Shown: positions 1 through 6,786 of the stretch, one piece after another
Numbering within the stretch: position 1 is the first letter of the stretch
Layout: each line of letters starts with the position of its first letter
Source: Gammaproteobacteria bacterium
GTDB lineage: Bacteria > Pseudomonadota > Gammaproteobacteria > Xanthomonadales > Xanthomonadaceae
DNA length: 10,428 nucleotides
Assembly: GCA_012510865.1 (NCBI GenBank)
Contig: JAAZHF010000056.1
Span: 1-10,428, forward strand
Reading direction: 5' to 3'
The notes under the pieces: generated by a model
What the model was told of the DNA's origin: nothing
Database searches by the model: none
Seen by the model: the letters and a program-made list of their open reading frames with translations, nothing else
Made by a program: the position numbers and the translations under genes

Positions 1-74
1 GTCTGTCGCAGATCACTCCCCTCCCCTGGAGTTGATCGACCGGAACGAAGGCTTCTCCCCGAGCCCCGTTCTCC
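1..74. other. Short stretch upstream of a terminator, probably the tail of an upstream transcription unit
   Basis: No complete gene lies here. On the + strand one frame entering from the left edge runs to a TGA at 33-35 and would end in LSQITPLPWS, which could be the C-terminus of a gene outside the window. The other two + frames stay open into the terminator and read as proline- and arginine-rich non-coding sequence. That a transcription unit ends here is inferred from the terminator that follows. Which product it encodes cannot be judged from so few bases. Confidence 0.25.
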
Positions 75-109
75 AGCCCCGCCGGCCCCCCCTGCCTGCG
101 GGGCTTTTT
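75..109 (+). terminator. Rho-independent terminator
   Basis: AGCCCCGC (75-82) pairs perfectly with GCGGGGCT (98-105) around a 15-base loop. The 3' arm runs directly into a TTTTT tract (105-109), the classic intrinsic-terminator layout. It would end a + strand transcript coming from outside the window. The next start codon is at 134, so the hairpin also sits where a promoter or leader for the DUF421 gene would be expected. Confidence 0.85.
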
Positions 110-121
110 AATGTCTGAGCC

Positions 122-128
122 AAGGAGG
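122..128 (+). promoter_or_regulatory. Perfect Shine-Dalgarno of the DUF421 gene
   Basis: AAGGAGG lies 5 bases before the ATG at 134. It is the best ribosome binding site in the window and fixes this ATG as the start, in preference to the in-frame ATGs at codons 4 and 9. Confidence 0.85.
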
Positions 129-133
129 CCGCC

Positions 134-619
134 ATGCCCGGGATGTTCGAACTCGCGATGCCCTGGTGGGAATTCGTGATCCGCGCGGTGATCGTGTATT
201 TCGTGCTCCTGCTGATGCTGCGGATGTCGGGCAAGCGCACGGTGGGGCAGTTCACGCCGTTCGACCTGCTGGTGGTCGTCCTGCTCGGCACCGCGGTGCA
301 GAACTCACTGATCGGCGAGGACTACTCGCTGCTGGGCGGCCTGATCCTGGCCGCCACCCTGATCGCCTGCAACTGGCTGGTGGGCTTCGTATCCGCGCGC
401 AGCTCGCGCGTCGATGCCCTCGTCGAGGGCAGCCCGGTGATGCTGGCCCGCGACGGGCAGCTGTTCGAGCGCGTGCTGCTCCAGCAGAGCCTGAATGCCA
501 ACGACGTCGACGAGGCCCTGCGCGACAACGGCCTGCGCGACGTGTCCGAGGCCGCCCTGGTGACGCTCGAGGTCGACGGCACCATCACCGTCGTGCCGCG
601 CTCCGGCGCGGGCCGCTGA
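134..619 (+). CDS. DUF421 (YetF-family) membrane protein
   Basis: A 161-residue inner-membrane protein of the DUF421/YetF family, whose biochemical role is not established. Helices are visible at about 14-29, 44-59 and 66-88. Between the first two is the family hallmark GKRTVGQFTPFDL (residues 33-45), continuing as a hydrophobic run with GTAVQN. Residues 94-156 form the small soluble alpha/beta domain: ALVEGSPVMLARDGQL, then a DVDEALRDNGLRDVSE stretch, then LEVDGTITVVP, all typical of the family's C-terminal domain, which probably faces the cytoplasm. The length fits shorter family members and nothing looks truncated. An AAGGAGG site supports the start. The gene stands alone and converges on hemF with a 24-base gap. 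Family assignment is firm; function is unknown. Confidence 0.9.
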   Translation: MPGMFELAMPWWEFVIRAVIVYFVLLLMLRMSGKRTVGQFTPFDLLVVVLLGTAVQNSLIGEDYSLLGGLILAATLIACNWLVGFVSARSSRVDALVEGSPVMLARDGQLFERVLLQQSLNANDVDEALRDNGLRDVSEAALVTLEVDGTITVVPRSGAGR

Positions 620-647
620 CGCCGGGCGCGCCGGCGCCCTCGGTCAG
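616..647. terminator. Hairpin spanning two convergent stop codons, possible bidirectional terminator
   Basis: CTGAC (616-620) pairs with GTCAG (643-647). Inside, GGGCGC (624-629) pairs with GCGCCC (634-639) around a GCCG tetraloop, separated from the outer stem by a 3x3 internal loop. The TGA of the DUF421 gene (617-619) and the reverse-strand TGA of hemF (644-646) are paired with each other in the outer stem. There is no T tract on either side, so intrinsic termination is uncertain; it may instead protect 3' ends or just stall polymerase. Confidence 0.4.
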
Positions 648-1576
648 CCGAGCTCCGCCAGCCAGTCCCGCGGGCGCAGGTAGTCGGCGAGCCGCGCCTC
701 GGGGCTGCCGGCCGCGGGCTGGTAGCCGTATTCCCAGCGCGCCAGCGGCGGCAGGCTCATCAGGATCGACTCGGTCCGCCCGCCCGACTGCAGGCCGAAA
801 TGGGTTCCGCGGTCGAAGACCAGGTTGAACTCGACGTAGCGGCCGCGGCGATAGAGCTGGAACTCGCGCTCGCGGTCGCCCCAGGGCATGTCCCGGCGAC
901 GCTCCACGATCGGCAGCCATGCGTCCAGGAAACCGTCGCCGACCGCGCGCATGTAGCCGAAGTCGCCGTCGAAGTCGCCGTGCAGGTCGTCGAAGAAGAG
1001 GCCGCCGACGCCGCGCGTCTCGTTGCGGTGCTTCAGGAAGAAGTACTCGTCGCACCAGGCCTTGTGCGCCTGGTAGCGCTCGTTCCCGCCGAACGGCCGG
1101 CACAGGGCGCGCGCCGTCCGGTGCCAGTGCAGCACGTCCTCGTCGAACGGGTAGAAGGGCGTCAGGTCGAAGCCGCCGCCGAACCACCAGGCGACGGTCT
1201 CGCCGTCGCGCTGCGCACGGAAGTGGCGGACGTTGGCGTGCGTCGTGGGCAGGTAGGGATTGAGGGGGTGGAACACCAGCGAAACCCCGACCGCACGCCA
1301 GGAGGCGCCGGCGAGCTCCGGCCGGCTGGCGGTCGCCGACGGCGGCAGCCGCGTTCCGGAGACGTCGGAAAAACCGATGCCGGCCTGCTCGAACACGGCG
1401 CCGCCGCGCATCACCCGCGTGCGGCCGCCGCCCGACAGGCCGCCGGACGCGCCGTGGTCGGGGCGCGTCCAGGCGTCCTCGTCGAATCGGGCGGCGCCGT
1501 CGGCGGCCTCCATGGCCCGGCAGATCCGGTCCTGGAGGCCGGTGAGGTAGTCGCGGACGGTGTCGAAATCCTTCAT
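644..1576 (-). CDS. hemF: Oxygen-dependent coproporphyrinogen III oxidase
   Basis: HemF converts coproporphyrinogen III to protoporphyrinogen IX by two oxidative decarboxylations using O2, a late cytoplasmic step of heme synthesis. The 310-residue product matches the family length (E. coli about 299). The family signature is intact at 174-197 ([20 protein letters not shown], then FFDD). The four histidines implicated in metal binding in E. coli HemF correspond to H103, H113, H152 and H183. LQDRIC (14-19), VFEQAG (61-66), [13 protein letters not shown] (130-142) and [14 protein letters not shown] (240-253) are further hallmarks, and the C-terminus RPRDWL is typical. Residues 39-50 carry extra glycine- and serine-rich residues compared with E. 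coli. I chose the ATG at 1576 ([11 protein letters not shown]), which aligns well with relatives; an ATG at 1585 would add three residues. Neither has a strong Shine-Dalgarno. Confidence 0.96.
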   Translation of the reverse strand: MKDFDTVRDYLTGLQDRICRAMEAADGAARFDEDAWTRPDHGASGGLSGGGRTRVMRGGAVFEQAGIGFSDVSGTRLPPSATASRPELAGASWRAVGVSLVFHPLNPYLPTTHANVRHFRAQRDGETVAWWFGGGFDLTPFYPFDEDVLHWHRTARALCRPFGGNERYQAHKAWCDEYFFLKHRNETRGVGGLFFDDLHGDFDGDFGYMRAVGDGFLDAWLPIVERRRDMPWGDREREFQLYRRGRYVEFNLVFDRGTHFGLQSGGRTESILMSLPPLARWEYGYQPAAGSPEARLADYLRPRDWLAELG

Positions 1577-1583
1577 GCGGTCC

Positions 1584-1589
1584 ATTGTA
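1584..1589 (-). promoter_or_regulatory. Candidate -10 element of hemF
   Basis: On the reverse strand TACAAT (5 of 6 matches to TATAAT) ends 7 bases before the ATG at 1576. A transcript from it would start at or next to that ATG, which fits a leaderless message and the absence of a good Shine-Dalgarno. There is no recognisable -35 box about 17 bases further upstream. This is a sequence match only. Confidence 0.3.
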
Positions 1590-1623
1590 GGACCGCGCGC
1601 GGCCCGCCCGCCGGGTGGGTTCT

Positions 1624-1636
1624 CGGCACCGTGCCG
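1624..1636. promoter_or_regulatory. Perfect inverted repeat upstream of hemF
   Basis: CGGCAC, one C, then GTGCCG: a 13-base perfect inverted repeat whose centre is 54 bases upstream of the hemF ATG at 1576. Its position would suit an operator for hemF, but in DNA this GC-rich a six-base arm can arise by chance, and I recognise no known regulator site. Confidence 0.2.
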
Positions 1637-1667
1637 GGGGTCATTTCCGGAGGCGCTCCAGGAGCCG

Positions 1668-1705
1668 GCTGGCCGCGCGGCCAGCGCGGGAAGCCGCGCG
1701 CTGGC
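1668..1705 (-). terminator. Overlapping alternative hairpins after the peptidase gene
   Basis: GCTGGCCGCGCGGCCAGC (1668-1685) is a perfect 18-base palindrome. Overlapping it, GCCAGCGCG (1680-1688 with the base pair at 1680/1705) pairs with CGCGCTGGC (1697-1705) around an 8-base loop. Both structures use bases 1680-1685, so only one can form at a time. They begin about 20 bases after the stop codon of the S9 peptidase gene in its direction of transcription, where a terminator is expected. There is no T tract, so this could be a Rho-assisted or 3'-end-stabilising structure. Confidence 0.45.
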
Positions 1706-1725
1706 GCAGTTCCCGCGTCCCGTCC

Positions 1726-4116
1726 TCAGTCCTTCAGCGCCCGCTCGAACAGCTCGAGGATCCGCCGGTACTCGTCGTACCAGGAATCCGCGTGCACGAA
1801 GCCGTGCCGCTCCATCGGATAGCTCGCCAGCTCCCACTTGTCCTTGCGCAGCACGCTCAGGCGCTGCGCGAGCATCACCGAGTCCCGGTAGAACACGTTG
1901 TCGTCGATCATGCCGTGGGCGATCAGCAGATGGTCCTGCAGGCCTTCGGCGTACTCCATCGGCGAGGACGTCGCATAGGCCTCGGGGTCGAGTTCGGGCG
2001 TGTTGAGGATATTGGCGGTGTAGCCGTGGTTGTACTGCGACCAGTCGGTCACCGGCCGCAGCGCGGCGCCGGCCTTGAACGTGCCCGGCTCGCGGAACAG
2101 GGCCATGAAGGTCAGGAAGCCGCCGTAGCTGCCGCCGTAGATGCCGACGCGGTCGCGGTCGCCCTGGCGCTCGGCGACCAGCCAGTCGATGCCGTCGAGG
2201 TAGTCCTCGAGCTCGGGGTGGCCCATCCGCCGGTAGATGGCGGTGCGCCAGTCGCGTCCGTAGCCTTCCGATGCGCGGAAGTCGAGGTCGAGCACGATGT
2301 AGCCGCGCTGCACCAGCAGGTTGTGGAACATCTGCTCGCGGAAATAGTTCGGGTAGCGGTCGCTGACGTTCTGCAGGTAGCCGGCGCCGTGCACGAACAG
2401 CACGATCGGGTAGCGCCGGCCCGGCTCCATCGCGGCCGGGCCGTAGTACTTGCCCCAGATGGTCCCCGCGCCGTGCTTCGAAGGCACCTGCACGGTCTCG
2501 GGCTGCAGCCAGTCATGGGCCCGGAACTCCGCGCTGCGCGTGTCGGTCAGCCGCCGCGCTTCGCCCCCGGCGGCGTCGAGCACCGACAGCTGCGGCGGCA
2601 CGTAGCTCGACGAATGCCGCACGAGCAGCTGGCGGCCGTCGGGCGACTCGACGAAGTCCTCGACCCCGTCCAGCGCGGTCAGTTCGCGCACATCGCCGCC
2701 CTCGGCGCCGACGCGGCAGACCTCGTAGTCGCCCGGTCGCGCGCGGTTGCAGAGGAACAGGAAGCCGCCGCCGTCGGCCGCGGGCACCGGCTGCGAGGCT
2801 TCCCAGCGGCCGGAGGTCAGGGCGCGCGCGCGCCGGCCGTCGCTGACGTAGAGGTGCGACCAGCCGGATTCCTCGGACAGGAACCACAGGCTGCGGCCGT
2901 CGGGCATCCAGCCGAACTCGTTGAAGCCCCAGTTGATCCAGGCCTCGTCGGTCAGCCGGTGGACCGGCCGCAGGGTCGCCGCGGCAAGGTCGACGGTGGC
3001 CAGCCAGCGGTCCTTGTTGTCGACCGAGTGCAGCATCAGCGCGAGCCCGGTGCCGGCCGGATTCCAGCGCGCGCCGGTCGACACGTCGCCCCCCCAGCCT
3101 TCGATGCGGACCGCGCGATTGCCCTCGAGCGGCTCCGTGCCGGCGGCCTTCCGCAGCCCGGCTAGAGGATCGTTGGCGATGCCGGGCAGCGGGTCGGTCG
3201 CCAGCGCGCGGACCTTGCCGTCGGCGACGGACACCAGCCAGAACGCTTGCGGGGCAGGATCGTTGCGGCCGACGCGGGTGCGCACGTCCTCGAACTCCTC
3301 GTAGCCGGATTCGGTGACGTACTTCGGCATCCTTCCGCCCTGGCCGGCGTCGGCGCCCTTCGCCTGGGTGGCGACGAACAGCCAGCGTCCGTCCGGCGAC
3401 AGGGCGCTGCCCTGGATCTCGACGTCCTTGCCGAGGTAGGCCGGCGCCGGCGCCCGGGTCGGGTCGGCGGCGCGCCAGGCTTCGGCCTGGGCCTGCATCT
3501 CCTCCCGGCGTTCCCGTTCGGTGCGCAGGGTCTCGACGTAGCGCAGCTGGCGCTCGCGCAGATCGTCGGCCTTGGGCGGCGTCCCGGGAGCGTCCTCGGC
3601 CTTCAGGCTCGCGGCCTGCCCGACGCCACCCGCCGCGGTCCAGCGGTACCAGTCGTTGCCGCTGCGCCAGGACAGCGAGCCGTCGCGCCCCCACTGCAGC
3701 TGGGACCGGCCGTCCTCGCTGCGGGTGAGCTGCGACAGCGCGCCGCTGCGCAGGTCGCGCACGAAGACGTCGCCGTTGCGGATGAAGGCCATGCGCGAGC
3801 GCGTGGCGTCGAAGACCGGGTCGGCGCCGTCGATGGCCCCGCGGTCCGCGCCGTCGACCAGGGCGGCCGTCCCGCCCGCGACGGGCTGGGCGAAGACGTC
3901 GCGCACGTTGCTCCCGGCGCGCTTGGCGACGTAGTACGCGGTGCCGCCGTCCCAGGACCACCACATCCGCTCCACCGGGGGACCGATCCAGTCGGGGTCG
4001 GCCATGACGGTGTGCAGGTCGAGCCGCTGCGCGGGCTGGGCCTGGGCGGCCGGCACGGCCGCGGCGCCGAGCAGCAGGGCCAATGGAAGCAGGGTGGAGA
4101 AGGAGCGGTGGTGCAT
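1726..4116 (-). CDS. Exported S9 family serine peptidase (DPP-IV/prolyl oligopeptidase type)
   Basis: A 796-residue serine peptidase of clan SC family S9, expected to release peptides or dipeptides (often after proline) in the periplasm or outside the cell. The start at 4116 gives a clear signal peptide: basic MHHR, hydrophobic core 8-21, and an A-Q-A cleavage site at 24-26. Residues about 35-535 are the beta-propeller, with typical blades such as [19 protein letters not shown] (402-420). The alpha/beta-hydrolase domain spans about 540-796. Catalytic triad: S663 in YGGSYGG, D738 in HGMIDDN, H771 in ERHGF; all are present. A charged helical insertion lies at about 183-218. The mature protein has only two cysteines, C456 and C467, 11 residues apart, consistent with one disulfide after export. 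A possible TGATACGCT promoter and a GGGGAA ribosome site precede the start. Subfamily (DPP-IV or acylaminoacyl peptidase) and substrate are not decidable here. Confidence 0.93.
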   Translation of the reverse strand: MHHRSFSTLLPLALLLGAAAVPAAQAQPAQRLDLHTVMADPDWIGPPVERMWWSWDGGTAYYVAKRAGSNVRDVFAQPVAGGTAALVDGADRGAIDGADPVFDATRSRMAFIRNGDVFVRDLRSGALSQLTRSEDGRSQLQWGRDGSLSWRSGNDWYRWTAAGGVGQAASLKAEDAPGTPPKADDLRERQLRYVETLRTERERREEMQAQAEAWRAADPTRAPAPAYLGKDVEIQGSALSPDGRWLFVATQAKGADAGQGGRMPKYVTESGYEEFEDVRTRVGRNDPAPQAFWLVSVADGKVRALATDPLPGIANDPLAGLRKAAGTEPLEGNRAVRIEGWGGDVSTGARWNPAGTGLALMLHSVDNKDRWLATVDLAAATLRPVHRLTDEAWINWGFNEFGWMPDGRSLWFLSEESGWSHLYVSDGRRARALTSGRWEASQPVPAADGGGFLFLCNRARPGDYEVCRVGAEGGDVRELTALDGVEDFVESPDGRQLLVRHSSSYVPPQLSVLDAAGGEARRLTDTRSAEFRAHDWLQPETVQVPSKHGAGTIWGKYYGPAAMEPGRRYPIVLFVHGAGYLQNVSDRYPNYFREQMFHNLLVQRGYIVLDLDFRASEGYGRDWRTAIYRRMGHPELEDYLDGIDWLVAERQGDRDRVGIYGGSYGGFLTFMALFREPGTFKAGAALRPVTDWSQYNHGYTANILNTPELDPEAYATSSPMEYAEGLQDHLLIAHGMIDDNVFYRDSVMLAQRLSVLRKDKWELASYPMERHGFVHADSWYDEYRRILELFERALKD

Positions 4117-4126
4117 GGCGCGGAGA

Positions 4127-4132
4127 TTCCCC
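4127..4132 (-). promoter_or_regulatory. Ribosome binding site of the S9 peptidase gene
   Basis: Reverse-strand GGGGAA lies 10 bases before the ATG at 4116. Together with the signal peptide that begins there, it supports this start over upstream in-frame ATGs, the furthest of which (4401) would overlap the cydA coding region by about 130 bases. Confidence 0.5.
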
Positions 4133-4148
4133 GGGGCGAAGACGCGCC

Positions 4149-4157
4149 AGCGTATCA
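4149..4157 (-). promoter_or_regulatory. Candidate extended -10 promoter of the S9 peptidase gene
   Basis: Reverse-strand TGATACGCT contains TACGCT preceded by TG plus one base, the extended -10 arrangement that can work without a -35 box. The predicted start would give a leader of roughly 25 bases containing the GGGGAA ribosome site. No -35 match is visible. Assigned from the motif alone. Confidence 0.4.
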
Positions 4158-4235
4158 GCCGCGCGCGCGCCGGGTCCGGGCCGGTGGTCATGGGCCGGTT
4201 CACGCCGCCTGCACGAAACCTTGAACCGGCGGGCG

Positions 4236-4241
4236 CACAAT
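4236..4241 (+). promoter_or_regulatory. Candidate -10 element of cydAB
   Basis: CACAAT followed by GG, 32 bases before the cydA ATG, resembles TATAAT at 4 of 6 positions. It resembles the CTACAATGG before hemF. TTGAAC at 4221 looks like a -35 box but is only 9 bases away, too close to pair with it. No full FNR/Anr site (TTGAT-N4-ATCAA) is present in this intergenic region. Confidence 0.3.
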
Positions 4242-4264
4242 GGCGGGGGGCGCCCGGTCCCGCC
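4242..4264 (+). promoter_or_regulatory. Hairpin in the cydA leader
   Basis: GGCGGG (4242-4247) pairs with CCCGCC (4259-4264); the loop itself contains the palindrome GGGCGCCC (4248-4255). The stem ends 2 bases before the GGAG (4267-4270) that serves as the cydA ribosome site, so a folded leader could affect access to the start codon. This is a structural observation; no ligand-binding RNA class is recognised. Confidence 0.3.
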
Positions 4265-4273
4265 GTGGAGCGC

Positions 4274-5686
4274 ATGGTGGACGCACTCTTGCTGTCGCGG
4301 ATCCAGTTCGGATTCGTCATCACCTTCCACATCCTGTTCCCGGCCTTCACCATCGGCCTGGCGCACTGGCTGGCCTTCCTCGAGTGGCGCTGGCTGCGCA
4401 CGCGCGACGCCGTGTGGCGCGACCTCTATTTCTTCTGGCTGCGGATCTTCGCCATCAGCTTCGGCATGGGCGTGGTCAGCGGCATCGTCATGAGCTTCCA
4501 GTTCGGCACCAACTGGGCCGTGCTGAGCGAGCGCGCGGGCGCGATCCTGGGCCCGCTGCTGTCCTACGAGGTCCTGACCGCGTTCTTCCTCGAGGCCAGC
4601 TTCCTCGGGGTGATGCTGTTCGGCTGGAAGCGGGTGTCACCGAAGCTGCATTTCTTCTCCACCTGCATGGTCGCGCTGGGCACGCTGCTGTCGACGTTCT
4701 GGATCCTGGCCGCGAACAGCTGGATGCAGACGCCGCAGGGCCACGAGCTGGTGGACGGCATGTTCCAGCCCGTCGACTGGTGGGCGATCATTTTCAGCCC
4801 GTCCTTCCCCTACCGCCTGGCGCACATGGTGCTGGCGGCCTTCATCACCACCTGCATGGTGGTCGGCGGAGTCGCCGCCTGGTACCTGCGGCGCGGCGTG
4901 CACCCCGAAGCGGGGCGGAGGATGCTGCGCCTGGCGGTGGTGTTCGCGGCGATCGCGCTGCCGCTGCAGGTCGTGGTCGGCGACCTGCACGGCCTCAACG
5001 TCGGCAAGCACCAGCCGGTGAAGCTGGCGGCGATGGAGGGCCACTGGAGGCACGGCGAGCCCGGGGCCGGCGTCCCGCTGGTGCTGTTCGCCTGGCCCGA
5101 CGAGGCGGCCGAGTCCAACCGCCACGAGCTGGCCGTACCGCGCCTGGGCAGCCTGATCCTGACCCACAGCTGGGACGGCGAGATCCAGCCGCTGACCGCC
5201 GTGCCCGCCGACGAACGCCCGCCGGTCGCGCCCGTGTTCTGGGGCTTCAGGATCATGGTCGGGCTGGGCGTGCTGATGCTGCTGCTGGCCCTTGCGTCGG
5301 CCTGGGCGCTGTGGCGCGGCCGCCTGTTCGGCTCGCGCTGGCTCCTCGATGGCTGGCGGCTGCTCAGTCCCGCCGGGTTCGTGGCCCTGGTCGCGGGGTG
5401 GTACGTGGTCGAGATCGGCCGCCAGCCCTGGGTCGTCTACGGGCTGATGCGCACCAGTGACGCGGTCAGCCCGAACATCACCGCGGCCGCGGTGGCCTCC
5501 TCGCTCGCCACCTATGCGGTCGCCTATGCGGTGATCTTCGGCGCGGGCATCTGGTACCTGCTCGGCCTGGTGCGCAAGGGCCCGCAGCCGCAGGAAGAGG
5601 CGCCCGATACCGAGGGCGGCGACAAGACCCCGGCGCGGCCGCTCTCGGTCGGGGACCCCGACGACGCCGGCATGGAGGGTGCCTGA
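4274..5686 (+). CDS. cydA: Cytochrome bd-type ubiquinol oxidase subunit I (CioA-like)
   Basis: Subunit I of the bd-type quinol oxidase, which oxidises ubiquinol and reduces O2 to water in the inner membrane without pumping protons. The 470-residue product has about nine membrane helices. Heme ligands are present: H19 (high-spin b595), H184 and M328 (b558, the latter in FWGFRIMVG). The E99 and E107 helix glutamates are also kept (SYEVLTAFFLE). The quinol loop keeps K250 and E255 in KLAAME, and the GRQPW motif is at 382-386. The quinol loop is short, as in CioA of Pseudomonas rather than the long-loop E. coli CydA, so cioA is an alternative name. The start at 4274 has GGAG only 3 bases upstream, but it puts H19 at the same number as in E. 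coli. The last 37 residues are a hydrophilic acidic tail. First gene of the cydAB pair. Confidence 0.96.
   Translation: MVDALLLSRIQFGFVITFHILFPAFTIGLAHWLAFLEWRWLRTRDAVWRDLYFFWLRIFAISFGMGVVSGIVMSFQFGTNWAVLSERAGAILGPLLSYEVLTAFFLEASFLGVMLFGWKRVSPKLHFFSTCMVALGTLLSTFWILAANSWMQTPQGHELVDGMFQPVDWWAIIFSPSFPYRLAHMVLAAFITTCMVVGGVAAWYLRRGVHPEAGRRMLRLAVVFAAIALPLQVVVGDLHGLNVGKHQPVKLAAMEGHWRHGEPGAGVPLVLFAWPDEAAESNRHELAVPRLGSLILTHSWDGEIQPLTAVPADERPPVAPVFWGFRIMVGLGVLMLLLALASAWALWRGRLFGSRWLLDGWRLLSPAGFVALVAGWYVVEIGRQPWVVYGLMRTSDAVSPNITAAAVASSLATYAVAYAVIFGAGIWYLLGLVRKGPQPQEEAPDTEGGDKTPARPLSVGDPDDAGMEGA
5674..5679 (+). promoter_or_regulatory. Ribosome binding site of cydB inside cydA
   Basis: GGAGGG lies within the last codons of cydA, 6 bases before the cydB ATG. 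It lets ribosomes start cydB independently in addition to restarting at the TGATG overlap. Confidence 0.75.
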
Positions 5687-6699
5687 TGGACGCGACAAGC
5701 TGGCTGCCGGTGGCCTGGTACGGCGTGATCGGTTTCGGCGTGCTGATGTACGTGCTCCTGGACGGCTTCGTGCTCGGCCTGGGCATCCTCGCGCCGTTCG
5801 CCGAAGACGGATCCCAGCTCGACACCATGATGAACACCGCCGCGCCGATCTGGGACGGGAACGAGACCTGGCTCGTGCTCTGCGGCACCGGCCTGCTCGC
5901 CGCGTTCCCGAAGGCGTACGCGGTGCTGCTGTCGGCGCTGTACCTGCCGGTGCTGGTGATGCTGGTCGCCCTGATCTTCCGCGGCGTGGCCTTCGAGTTC
6001 CGCTTCAAGGCGCGTCGCGCGCGGCGTTTCTGGGGCGCTGCGTTCGCCGCCGGCTCGATGGTGGCGGCCTTCGCGCAGGGACTGATCCTGGGCGCCCTGG
6101 TGGAAGGGATGCCACTGGAGGAAGGTAAGTACCTGGGCGGGGCCTTCGACTGGTTCAGCCCCTATTCGATGCTGACCGGCGTGGCCGTGGTCTTCGGCTA
6201 CGCGCTGCTTGGCGCCGGCTGGCTGATCCTGAAGACCGAGGGCCGGCTGCAGCAGGTGGCGCGCTACCTGACCCGGCCGCTGGTGCTCGTGGTCGTCGCC
6301 TTCATGGGGCTGGTCAGCGCCTGGCTGCCCTTCCTCGACTCGCAGGTGATGGCGCGCTGGTTCGAGGGCGGGAACTTCTGGTGGCTCGCGCCGGTGCCGC
6401 TGCTGGCGCTGGCAAACGCCCTTCTGCTGTGGCGCGCCGCACTGCGCGAGGGGCGCGATGCCGCGCCCTTCCTGCTGACGATGTGCTTCTTCGTGCTCGG
6501 CTTCGTGGGACTGGTGATCGGGATCTGGCCGAACATCATCCCGCCCGGCCTGAGCATCTGGGACGCGGCCTCGCCGCCGTCGTCGCAGGGCTTCACGCTG
6601 GCGGGGCTGCTGGTCCTGCTGCCGATCATCCTGGGCTACACCGCGTGGTCGTACTCGGTCTTCCGGGGCAAGATCCAGTCCGACGCCGGCTATCACTGA
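5686..6699 (+). CDS. cydB: Cytochrome bd-type ubiquinol oxidase subunit II (CioB-like)
   Basis: Subunit II of the quinol oxidase; it packs against subunit I in the inner membrane and is needed for heme assembly. The 337-residue product has about eight or nine hydrophobic helices. Family hallmarks are present: YVLLDGFVLGLGIL (22-35) with D26, PIWDGNETWLV (54-64) with D57, and FRGVAFEFR (98-106). Near the C-terminus WPNIIPP (281-287) and TAWSYSVFRGK (319-329) are also typical. It overlaps cydA by one base (TGATG), so the subunits are translationally coupled and made together. Downstream there is no small CydX-like ORF: the 87 bases before ycgL contain no credible single-helix coding sequence. 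cioB is an alternative name. Confidence 0.95.
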   Translation: MDATSWLPVAWYGVIGFGVLMYVLLDGFVLGLGILAPFAEDGSQLDTMMNTAAPIWDGNETWLVLCGTGLLAAFPKAYAVLLSALYLPVLVMLVALIFRGVAFEFRFKARRARRFWGAAFAAGSMVAAFAQGLILGALVEGMPLEEGKYLGGAFDWFSPYSMLTGVAVVFGYALLGAGWLILKTEGRLQQVARYLTRPLVLVVVAFMGLVSAWLPFLDSQVMARWFEGGNFWWLAPVPLLALANALLLWRAALREGRDAAPFLLTMCFFVLGFVGLVIGIWPNIIPPGLSIWDAASPPSSQGFTLAGLLVLLPIILGYTAWSYSVFRGKIQSDAGYH

Positions 6700-6742
6700 A
6701 CCGGGATCCCACGCGGACCGGGGCCGCGCGTCGCGCTTGCTT

Positions 6743-6748
6743 TATGCT
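6743..6748 (+). promoter_or_regulatory. Candidate -10 element of ycgL
   Basis: TATGCT sits in an AT-richer patch (CTTTATGCTT) of the 87-base gap after cydB. It would give a leader of roughly 30 bases before the ycgL ATG. No -35 box is seen at the usual distance. Alternatively ycgL and the ankyrin gene are read through from cydAB, since no terminator with a T tract follows cydB. Confidence 0.3.
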
Positions 6749-6786
6749 TCCCGGTGCGCGCGTGCGCGTGTCCGCCGGACCTGCCG

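Noticed and set aside
1577..1837. Longer N-terminus for HemF, starting at 1837
   Set aside because: It would overlap the end of the peptidase gene on the same strand and adds a Gly/Arg/Ala-rich stretch absent from HemF proteins.
1615..3165. Forward open frame of 516 codons opposite the S9 peptidase gene
   Set aside because: Val/Ala/Arg/His-rich composition without motifs; the reverse strand here encodes a complete S9 peptidase with its catalytic residues.
4221..4241. TTGAAC...CACAAT as a complete sigma-70 promoter for cydA
   Set aside because: The spacing between the two hexamers is only 9 bases, far below the usual 16-18.
3941..4273. Longer N-terminus for CydA, starting at 3941
   Set aside because: It would overlap the peptidase gene in antisense. 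The family begins just before the RIQFGF helix, and the ATG at 4274 puts the heme histidine at position 19.
4117..4401. Longer N-terminus for the S9 peptidase, starting at 4401
   Set aside because: It would overlap the start of cydA and bury the signal peptide behind 95 atypical residues.
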